Origin: JBCBWG01 sp964579305
GTDB taxonomy: Bacteria; Pseudomonadota; Alphaproteobacteria; Rhizobiales; Hyphomicrobiaceae
DNA length: 20,455 nt
Reading direction: 5' to 3'
Assembly: GCA_964579305.1 (NCBI GenBank)
Contig: CAZOGY010000065.1
Coordinates: 1 to 20,455, forward strand
Shown here: positions 8,664 to 14,470 of the stretch, in pieces
Layout of the letters: every line of letters begins with the position of its first letter
Numbering within the stretch: position 1 is the first letter of the stretch
Notes under the pieces: generated by a model
Told to the model about the DNA's origin: nothing
The model's database searches: none
What the model saw: the letters and a program-made list of their open reading frames with translations, nothing else
Program-made: the position numbers and the translations under genes

Positions 8664-8677
8664 TTGCGATCGATCAA
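8664..8677. promoter_or_regulatory. FixK2-type box (TTGCGATCGATCAA)
   Basis: The sequence matches the relaxed rhizobial FixK2 consensus TTG(A/C)-N6-(T/G)CAA and has one perfect FNR half-site, ATCAA. It lies 140 nt upstream of the phaZ ATG and 161 nt upstream of the EF-hand start. A motif this loose should occur about once per 16 kb by chance, so alone it is weak. Its position in the only large intergenic space here raises its value. Confidence 0.4.
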
Positions 8678-8798
8678 TCCACGGCTCGTTGGCCGGCCCT
8701 GACCTCGATCCGCCTCGCCGCTGCATTATGACAGCTTTGTAACAGGCAGGTCCAGCCCAAACGCGACGGAGTTTTGCTTGCCCCTCGTTAAGCACGTG

Positions 8799-8817
8799 TT
8801 CCCGACCTGATCGGGAA
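8799..8817 (+). promoter_or_regulatory. 5'-UTR hairpin before EF-hand gene
   Basis: A perfect 7-bp inverted repeat TTCCCGA / TCGGGAA encloses the 5-nt loop CCTGA and ends 9 nt before the GGAGG of the EF-hand gene. It could be a translational control element or a small operator. A terminator is unlikely because no T-run follows. Confidence 0.4.
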
Positions 8818-8838
8818 AAGGTGCATGGAGGAATTCCG

Positions 8839-9264
8839 TTGGGCGTTTCGACGAAGACTTTGATTGTGATGTGCGGGTTGGTGGTTGCCGGCAGTTCGGT
8901 TGCCACGTTGTCTGCGCGCGAAAACAATATCGATGATCGTGCGTATGGCCGCGTGCCCCAATACGACGAATACAATCGCCAAGAGCGCGTGCGTGAGCCC
9001 GGCTTTGGCGACGGCCGCTATGACGACGCGGGCGATGATCAAGCGCGTGGCTCGCGCACAAACCAATATCGGCGCGGCCGCCGCGGCATGCGTATGCTGC
9101 GCCGGTTTGACAGTAATCGCGATGGAACGGTTACGCGCGCAGAGTTTGCGCAAGGCGTGATGCGCCGCTTTGAGCGCCTCGATGTCAATGGCGATGGCCA
9201 AATCACACAAGACGAATTGGCCAGCCTGCGGGGCCGTTCCCGCAGCGCCACCCGGCAATACTAG
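8839..9264 (+). CDS. Secreted EF-hand calcium-binding protein
   Basis: 141-aa exported protein with two adjacent canonical EF-hand loops: DSNRDGTVTRAE (91-102) and DVNGDGQITQDE (115-126). Both have Asp at position 1, Asp or Asn at 3 and 5, Gly at 6 and Glu at 12. A signal peptide with core LIVMCGLVVAGSSVA probably ends near residue 27, and an Asp/Arg/Tyr-rich linker (30-85) joins it to the EF-hand pair. The start is read as TTG 8839 because a perfect GGAGG lies 7 nt upstream (8827-8831); a GTG at 8821 in the same frame would lack one. The product is probably periplasmic and binds Ca2+. It lies near a predicted Ca2+ ATPase, but a functional link is only inferred. Its TAG stop falls at the edge of an IS-like sequence, so its C-terminus may have been altered. 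Confidence 0.85.
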   Translation: MGVSTKTLIVMCGLVVAGSSVATLSARENNIDDRAYGRVPQYDEYNRQERVREPGFGDGRYDDAGDDQARGSRTNQYRRGRRGMRMLRRFDSNRDGTVTRAEFAQGVMRRFERLDVNGDGQITQDELASLRGRSRSATRQY

Positions 9265-9335
9265 GGCCTGTTGAGTATCGGGATTCCCAAATCAGTTGTC
9301 ATCTGATTCAAGCTTCCTTTTGAGGGGAGGCTATG
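9262..9335 (+). mobile_element. Possible left-end remnant of an IS5-like insertion sequence
   Basis: Starting at the EF-hand stop codon, the sequence beginning AGGGCCTGTTGAGTATCGGG, then GATTCAAGCTTCC and a GGGGAGG ribosome-like site before an ATG, resembles from memory the terminal repeat and leader of IS5-family elements of alphaproteobacteria. The frame after that ATG (about 45 codons from 9333) does not look like a transposase, and no matching right terminal repeat was found in the window. It would therefore be a solo end or decayed remnant. The junction contains CTAG, a target typical of IS5 itself. This call rests on recall and needs a database comparison. Confidence 0.35.
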
Positions 9336-9404
9336 ATGGCTGTACGGCGGGTGATCACCGATCGGATGAGATTGCTCTATTTCCAAGATCATACAGCATC
9401 TTTA

Positions 9405-9442
9405 TCCGCCCACGTGACCGCAATTGCGGTCACGTCGTCGGA
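9405..9442. repeat. 38-bp near-perfect palindrome
   Basis: The core 9412-9435 is a perfect 24-bp palindrome whose half is ACGTGACCGCAA. The flanks continue it to TCCG...CGGA, with only two mismatched pairs in 19. It lies between the converging EF-hand gene and the Arg/Cys-rich protein gene. No T-run follows on either strand, so a standard intrinsic terminator is not supported. A dimeric regulator site, a cruciform, or a bidirectional transcript end are possible. Confidence 0.8.
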
Positions 9443-9489
9443 CGATGCTTTCGCGTACCGCCTCTGATTTTTGCCGACAAACAGGACGG

Positions 9490-9806
9490 TTAGCGGCGGC
9501 AAGGCCGTGCCCGGACCCGGCAGCGGTGACGGCGTGCGCTGCTGCGGCGACGAACCTGCCAGCAGCCAATGCTCTTGCGTTCAGCGCGCGCCCAGCTCGC
9601 ATACCGGCGGCCGAGACGTGCCCGCACATTACGCCGCCATGCGCGACGCGCGCCAGCCCGCGCACCAAACGCAGTCAAGTTCCAATTGCTCGTGCCCGAA
9701 ACGCGCGTGCGCAGACACGTTTTTGCGCTTGCAGGCACGCTGATCGTGAACACGAAAAGCAGCGCAGTTGCGACCATCAGTAGTTTTTTAATATTCGCTT
9801 CCCCAT
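9490..9806 (-). CDS. Small exported Arg/Cys-rich protein, frameshift at 5' end
   Basis: The frame from ATG 9777 encodes 95 aa: a signal-peptide core ending VPASA, then an Arg-rich mature part with Cys residues and the pattern AW..NVRA.LG.RYASWARAE...C......RC.V.ARPC. This resembles small secreted proteins I have seen in rhizobia, with no known function. A better start is ATG 9806 (MGKRILK), in another frame that ends in TGA at 9779-9777. A -1 shift at A AAA AAC (9783-9789) joins the two into one signal peptide with a basic N-terminus, a hydrophobic core and an Ala-x-Ala site. This could be programmed frameshifting, a lost A in a homopolymer, or simple initiation at 9777, which has no ribosome site. 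It is transcribed convergently with the EF-hand gene. Confidence 0.6.
9783..9789 (-). promoter_or_regulatory. A AAA AAC slippery heptamer in signal-peptide region
   Basis: On the minus strand the frame TTA AAA AAC TAC TGA carries the classic X XXY YYZ heptamer in the correct phase for -1 slippage. The shifted frame reads CTA CTG ATG and continues into the 95-aa exported protein. A homopolymer indel would look the same in sequence. Confidence 0.4.
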
Positions 9807-10007
9807 AAAACGCATGTCCAGTTAAAGCGGCATCGATCCATACTCACCGCCGCCGTGGCGACTTTAACCTCAAAACGAGACACCTGCGCCTACGACTGAT
9901 GGATAATAATGATCCGTCAATCCCCCCCAATGCCAGCGTCAATCCAGCAGCAGCCGCACATCGTGCATGGCAGCTGCCGGAATTAGGGCCATGCCGCGTG
10001 TCCGTAC

Positions 10008-10445
10008 TTAGTTGCCGACGACCTTGACATCGTCATCGGCAAGCATCGCCGCGATCGGTTTAGGTTGCGCCACGCCAACGCCCGGCATCAGCGCGTCAGG
10101 CGCCAGCTTACGGTTCGGCAGATAGATGGCACACACTTCGATCTTGCCGCCTTTCTGGAGCAAGCCGCCCATGAGTTTGCGCACGCTCATACCTTTGGGG
10201 GTCACAACCTCGGTCGCAGATTTCGGCGGCGTTTTCAGAGCGATATCTCCCGCGGGCCCACACAAAAGCATATGGACGGAATTGCCGGCTGCCTGTGCTT
10301 GATTGGCCAAAACCAAGGCCATTGCCTGGGATTCGTTGTTTTCAGCGGTCACGATCGACAGGATTTTCTGGCCATCAGCAAGCGCTGCGGTTGATAAGGC
10401 TAGTGATGCCAGCGAAGCAATAGCAAAGCTTTTCAGTGCGTTCAT
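10008..10445 (-). CDS. Periplasmic DsrE/DsrF-like protein
   Basis: 145-aa protein with a clear Sec signal peptide (cleavage after ALA, about residue 23) and a DsrE-type alpha/beta fold. The first strand is QKILSIVT, followed by a helix with AMALVLANQAQAAG and the strand VHMLLCGPAGDIAL with Cys62. Then come TPKGMSVRKLMGGLLQKG and the strand IEVCAIYLPN with Cys105. DsrE-family proteins bind or relay sulfane sulfur on cysteine; exported members are poorly studied. AAGGA lies about 9 nt before the ATG. It is the last gene of a same-strand cluster, 98 nt after the membrane-protein gene, so it may be co-transcribed or have its own promoter. The two cysteines are the candidate sulfur carriers; a persulfide role is inferred from the family. 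Confidence 0.82.
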   Translation of the reverse strand: MNALKSFAIASLASLALSTAALADGQKILSIVTAENNESQAMALVLANQAQAAGNSVHMLLCGPAGDIALKTPPKSATEVVTPKGMSVRKLMGGLLQKGGKIEVCAIYLPNRKLAPDALMPGVGVAQPKPIAAMLADDDVKVVGN

Positions 10446-10543
10446 AAGGGTGTTTCCTTTTGCCTTTTGGAACGAAGATTGAGGTTTGAGCAGACGCGAT
10501 TCGACGGTGTGTCAGAGGCGTCTGTCGCACGTCGATGCACCAC

Positions 10544-11764
10544 CTATTCCGCAGCGATGGGTGCTGCGTTTTGCGCGGCGATATTCTCTGGTTTCAGTAG
10601 TTTGCCGTTGAGCTGGAAAAATACGCGGATTGTGGCAAGTTGCAGAATTATCAAAGGCAGCATCAGCACCACGTGCGCCATATCGAACGCTGTAATCAGG
10701 CCGATTTTCGCTAGTCCCGCGTGGACAAAGAAGTTGCCGGAAACGCAAAGCGCCACACCAGGACAAATTAGGGCATAGGAGCCGGGCGAGCGTTGCGGGC
10801 CGGACACGAAGGTCTCAAAGTAGCCGACCCGCCGCATGACCGCCCAGCCAATCAGTCCGAAGAAGACCTGGACCGCGACCAGAGTTGCAAGGAATGAAAA
10901 GATTTCACCTGGTGTCACCGCCACGCCAAATGTATGAGCCAGCGACATTTTTAATCGGTAGATCGCGATGCCGAGAACCGTGACAATCGGTATGATAATC
11001 CAGAGCGTTGGCGTGGTCTCCTGGTCGGCCGCGTGCTCCATCATCGCGCGGAAACCAAGAACCAGTTTGATGATGCCCAGGACGATAGCAGCAGAAACGA
11101 AGAAGACGGCGCCGACATATCCAATCGCCGCAACCACTTTGATATGGCTCATGGCCGCCGCAGCGGAAAAGCCAACACCCACCATGGAAAATGCGAAGAC
11201 AACCAGCATCTGACCAAGCGAATTGTTTTTCGCGCAATCAAAACCGCCCTCGGCAAGCACTCGCGACATGAAATCGAGAAACAATCGGATGGACCAGGCG
11301 CCGATCAGTGCAAAGGCGCCAAGCGCCAACGGGAATAACCATTCCCGCGCATCCCAAAGTCCCGGAACGAAAACGGCGCCGACAATGAAGCCGACATTCA
11401 CACTCATCGCAAGCGTCAGCGGAAGCGCAAGCAATTGCGTTTCCGCGTTGGACTGGCGCAGCGTCTGATAAGCCGGTGTCTGCGACCACATTGCATATTG
11501 GCGCAGGTTCCAGATCAGCAATCGCACGTGCATGAACGCAAAAAATGCAATGCCCGCAACGCTCAGGGCGATAAGACTTTGCAAAAAGACGTCACCGGTT
11601 CCCCATGCCGCCTGCAAAGTTCTGAACGTCGGGATTGGCGAACCCGCATGCGGCGTCAGCCAGAGCAGATACATGAAGAAACTGACGGCCAAACCGCCCG
11701 CGCCCAAGGCGGCCAGAAAGTAAAGCGGGCTATAGCGGCCCCGCATGTCGGTGGCATACAACAT
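10544..11764 (-). CDS. Polytopic membrane protein, TsoY-like, with CPG motif
   Basis: 406-aa integral membrane protein with about ten hydrophobic segments and no signal peptide. Recognisable tracts are YSPLYFLAALGAGGLAVSFF near the N-terminus, LIWNLRQY (83-90), LPLTLAMSVNVGFIVGAVFVPG (114-135), IVLGIIKLVLGF (227-238) and SPGSYALICPGVAL (326-339) with Cys334. From memory these match the TsoY family, whose members include selenoproteins; Cys334 in ICPG would be where selenocysteine sits, so this would be a Cys form. Function is not established to my knowledge. GGGAGG lies 5 nt before ATG 11764, and a palindromic FixK-type box lies 60 nt before the start. It follows a Crp/Fnr gene and precedes a DsrE gene, suggesting a redox or sulfur role. 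An alternative is a generic permease or tellurite-resistance-like protein. Confidence 0.6.
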   Translation of the reverse strand: MLYATDMRGRYSPLYFLAALGAGGLAVSFFMYLLWLTPHAGSPIPTFRTLQAAWGTGDVFLQSLIALSVAGIAFFAFMHVRLLIWNLRQYAMWSQTPAYQTLRQSNAETQLLALPLTLAMSVNVGFIVGAVFVPGLWDAREWLFPLALGAFALIGAWSIRLFLDFMSRVLAEGGFDCAKNNSLGQMLVVFAFSMVGVGFSAAAAMSHIKVVAAIGYVGAVFFVSAAIVLGIIKLVLGFRAMMEHAADQETTPTLWIIIPIVTVLGIAIYRLKMSLAHTFGVAVTPGEIFSFLATLVAVQVFFGLIGWAVMRRVGYFETFVSGPQRSPGSYALICPGVALCVSGNFFVHAGLAKIGLITAFDMAHVVLMLPLIILQLATIRVFFQLNGKLLKPENIAAQNAAPIAAE

Positions 11765-11823
11765 CCATTCCTCCCGAAGGCCAAGTTCTGGATGCCAACG
11801 TATGCGTTGCCACGAATGTGTCG

Positions 11824-11837
11824 TTGCGAATTCGCAA
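11824..11837. promoter_or_regulatory. Palindromic FixK/FNR-type box (TTGCGAATTCGCAA)
   Basis: A perfect 14-bp palindrome that fits TTG(A/C)-N6-(T/G)CAA, located in the 103-bp gap between the Crp/Fnr gene and the membrane-protein gene. It ends 60 nt before the membrane-protein ATG, close to the spacing of the phaC box. The adjacent Crp/Fnr regulator is the natural candidate to bind it. Confidence 0.6.
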
Positions 11838-11867
11838 GCGCAGTTGGGGGGCGGGCGGAGGCCTTGA

Positions 11868-12569
11868 TTATGCCAAAAGTCGTTCCAGGTTCGGGATGTC
11901 GCAAAGAATGCGATTAGGCTGTGGTTCCGAAATAAAACCTTGCCGTTTCAATTCCGCCATCGTCCGGCTGATCGTCTCAGTCGTCAACGCCAAAAGCGCG
12001 GCCATGTCCTCACGACCAAATAACGTGCACCGATCATCCCCCTGACGTTCGGCAAGCCACAGCAACAAACGCACGACCCGCGCTCGGGCGGTTCCCGTGT
12101 TCAATTCCGTGATCATGCGATCGCGATCGCTGACTGCGCGGTGCCAGCGCGCCATCAACTCATGAAAAAGCCCCGGCCGCTCGGACGCTAACTCCTTCAC
12201 GACGGCGCGCGGGATGCGGCACACTTCGCTTGGATGCAAAGCGATCGCAGTATGCTCATACCGGTCAAGCAGCAACGCTTCGAGCCCGGCAACGTCGGTA
12301 TCGCCAACCAGCCGCACGATCCGCTGTGTGCCGTCCGGTAAGTATTGCACCGTTTTCACGAGGCCAGAACGGATCGTGTAAATGAAATCAGCGGTCTGAT
12401 CCTGGCTATATAGCTGTCCGCCAGGCTCGAAATGAAATTGGTCGATCGGTTGATGCAAATGCTCAAAATCAGCTTCCTCCAGTCCGGAGAAAAGGACCGA
12501 CCGGCGGATCGGACAGTCTCGACAATTGGCCACACCTGTCCAGGCTTCTGAGTGACTGACCGCTTTCAT
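11868..12569 (-). CDS. Crp/Fnr-family transcription regulator with partial Fe-S cysteine set
   Basis: 233-aa regulator with an N-terminal cyclic-nucleotide-binding-like beta-roll (about 25-125), a long dimer helix (about 130-158) and a C-terminal winged helix-turn-helix. The recognition helix reads TTETISRTMAEL, with Glu198, Ser201 and Arg202 matching E209/S212/R213 of E. coli FNR that read TTGA half-sites. Cys16 and Cys19 (CRDCPIR) and Cys117 align with FNR Cys20, Cys23 and Cys122, but the residue at the Cys29 position is Val25. An oxygen-labile 4Fe-4S cluster would lack one ligand, so the signal may be a different cluster, a thiol change or nitric oxide. The ribosome site (AAGGGA) is rather distant from ATG 12569. 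It lies between the 'FDHYAHT' gene and the TsoY-like gene and is the likely local regulator. Confidence 0.9.
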   Translation of the reverse strand: MKAVSHSEAWTGVANCRDCPIRRSVLFSGLEEADFEHLHQPIDQFHFEPGGQLYSQDQTADFIYTIRSGLVKTVQYLPDGTQRIVRLVGDTDVAGLEALLLDRYEHTAIALHPSEVCRIPRAVVKELASERPGLFHELMARWHRAVSDRDRMITELNTGTARARVVRLLLWLAERQGDDRCTLFGREDMAALLALTTETISRTMAELKRQGFISEPQPNRILCDIPNLERLLA

Positions 12570-12731
12570 GATACGGCGTCCCTTCCCTGTGCGATCCCCG
12601 GGCCATGGTCAAAGTGCTGCGCGACCGCAAACAAGAGGCGATCCTCAAAGACGCGGATTTGGCGAGATGGATCGGTCTTATGCAGTGCACTTTGCGCTCA
12701 CAGCGCAACCACATTTGCTGAAAGTATTGCG

Positions 12732-13193
12732 TTAGGCAAACCGAGTTTGCCCGCAGCCGCAAGCCGCGTCAGCCGCGCCGATTGGTTCGCGAACTGGCGC
12801 GACATTGCCAGCGATCTCACATAACCACTTTTCAATCGCCGCATTGGCCAACGGCATCGGTGACTGCAGGAAACTGACCACGAATTGGTCGGCGCCTTCG
12901 CAAATGCCAATGGAGCGTGGGCGCGTCGCCAGCGCGGTCGGATGCGGGATTGCGATCCCAAAACAGAACACGACGTTGCGCGCATCGCGAATGCCAGGTG
13001 CGATCTCGCCATCCGGCAATTGCGACGTATGGGCGTAGTGATCAAAGATGCCGATGAAACGGGCACACGGGTGTTCTTGAATACGCTGTCTGAAGTGCGC
13101 CACGATATCATCGATCGTCTGGCCACCGATCTCGTGCTTTGAGATTTCAAAAGCCACGACCGGAAGACTGAGGAGTTCAACGGAACGTTTCAC
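12732..13193 (-). CDS. Conserved hypothetical protein, FDHYAHT/RPRSIG family
   Basis: 153-aa soluble protein, no signal peptide or membrane segment. Distinctive tracts are IQEHPCARFIGIFDHYAHT (38-56), DARNVVFCFG (70-79), RPRSIGICE (91-99) and FVVSFLQSPMPLANAAIEKW (104-123). I recall a conserved family with these motifs in proteobacteria (possibly listed as DUF6858), with no assigned function. The GTG start at 13193 has GAGGT 8 nt upstream and lies only 15 nt after the TDT transporter stop, so the two are translationally linked. The C-terminal 25 residues end AACGCGQTRFA, with a Cys-Gly-Cys and a hairpin in the DNA (GGCAAAC-N3-GTTTGCC, 12735-12751) just before the stop. Cys43, Cys77, Cys98 and Cys125 could be redox active, which is speculation. 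Confidence 0.75.
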   Translation of the reverse strand: MKRSVELLSLPVVAFEISKHEIGGQTIDDIVAHFRQRIQEHPCARFIGIFDHYAHTSQLPDGEIAPGIRDARNVVFCFGIAIPHPTALATRPRSIGICEGADQFVVSFLQSPMPLANAAIEKWLCEIAGNVAPVREPIGAADAACGCGQTRFA

Positions 13194-13208
13194 TGGTGTC
13201 TACCTCGC

Positions 13209-14189
13209 TTATTCCGGCTTGCAGATTTCACTGTTTGCAACAGCAATCAGCGTGCGAATGAACAGCCCGGCCACAACGACCGTGACAAGGCCAAGCAAGC
13301 CGACGGCAATCGCGTGAAGCATTGAGCCGCCGACCTTTTCCGCCATCACGAAGCTTGCCACGGTGATTGCAGCGAGCGGGAATGAATACGCCCACCACGA
13401 CAGGAAGAATTGCGCGCGCAAAAGCCGTGGCACCTGCGTGGCCAAAAAAATGGTCATGAAAATTCCGAAATAGTATAAAATTCTTGCGAATGCATCGAGG
13501 TCACCGGTCAGCTTGACATACGAAAGAAAGCTGACAGCGGGCGGCGCGATCAAGATGAACAAGGTCGGGCTCAGCCGGTCTGGAAGTGGGTGGTGGAACA
13601 GAACGCGATTGACGATGATCGCGAAAAGCACAATCCAAAAGACGATGCCGATCGAGAAGAAAAACCACGACAGTTCCACAAATCCAAGTTCGACGCCGGG
13701 CAGCGGAACCAGAACGTTGCCAACGATTGGAATGAACCAGGCAGGGTTGAGATGTCCGGTTTGAAAGTGATCTTTGTTAAACCAGTTGTGCAAAACGAGC
13801 AGTGTCAGCGCCAGATGTAAGGCGATGCCCAAAACGAAAATGACGAGAGCCAGGCTGGCTGCCTATTCCAACGCGATCAAACTCAATAGGATCAAGCTGA
13901 TGGAGAACGTCGGCAGAAAATGCAACTTGATGGGATGGCGATATTCTTCGATTGCAGCGTTCGGATAAAGCGCCAATTTCGCGCCGTATGCGAGCGTCAA
14001 AACAAAAAAGACACTTGCGGTAACCGCAGCAAGCGCGGTTGGCAAAACGCTGGTGATCGCAAGCACGTGCGATGCTTTCATCCACGCAAGCGAGAGGCCA
14101 GAGAGACCCATAACACTTGCAAAAAACGCAACTGGAAAATGGGCAAGCCGGCCCGAGGTGAGATTGGATGATTGTAGTTCTGCGCTCAT
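13209..14189 (-). pseudogene. TDT/SLAC1-TehA family anion channel or exporter interrupted by in-frame TAG
   Basis: Read through, this frame gives a full-length protein of about 325 aa with ten hydrophobic segments, typical of the tellurite-resistance/dicarboxylate transporter (TDT) family that includes TehA, SLAC1, Mae1 and the sulfite exporter Ssu1. The N-terminus has the signature HFPVAFFASVMGLSGLSLAW, and RHPIKLHFLPTFSISLILLS continues it. At 13865-13863 a TAG follows ...LIALE, and the same frame resumes as AASLALVIFVLGIALHLALTL without gap or shift. The C-terminal part alone could start at TTG 13832. AGAGG lies 6 nt before ATG 14189. Other genes here (phaC, EF-hand, DUF1932) end with TAG, so general recoding is unlikely. 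It is either a recent nonsense mutation, a sequencing error or local readthrough. It heads the cluster with the FDHYAHT gene. Confidence 0.85.
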
Positions 14190-14470
14190 GGCACACCTCT
14201 TGGCCGTCGCAAGGCTCAGCCATGGCCCTCATTCTGCCGTTCTGAAACTCTCTACCCGTTTCGGCCGGTATATTTCCAACTGTCAGAACCATCGCGAACG
14301 CAAGAAAGCCAGTGGTTCTCTTAAAGCTTGCGTATCTGACGCTTGGTTTCACGTTGGCTGCACGTGGGGACCACCCGTCACATGCGCGACACTAATCGCG
14401 TCGCACGCGGCGGGCACTGCGATTCGTCAGCCGGGCCTGAACAGCATGGCTTGTCCGCCAACGCAGCGCG

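Larger units (their letters stand above)
8524..8838. promoter_or_regulatory. Divergent region between phaZ and EF-hand gene
   Basis: A 315-bp non-coding stretch between divergent starts. It contains a 13-bp palindrome ACACTG-A-CAGTGT at 8552-8564, 29 bp before phaZ, a FixK-type box at 8664-8677, and a hairpin at 8799-8817 just before the EF-hand ribosome site. No RNA gene or open frame with recognisable content was found. Confidence 0.55.

Noticed and set aside
9333..9466. 45-codon frame MMAVRRVITDRM... after the IS-like leader
   Set aside because: No resemblance to an IS5 transposase start or any known small protein, and the palindrome falls inside it.
12728..12740. TTGCGTTAGGCAA as another FixK-type box upstream of the Crp/Fnr gene
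   Set aside because: The spacer is five bases, not six, it overlaps the end of the preceding gene, and it is about 160 nt from the start codon.
13777..14352. Minus-strand frame from GTG 14352 with a signal-peptide-like start
   Set aside because: After about 50 residues it runs through the TDT gene in the wrong frame. The first part (14190-14352) has no recognisable content.
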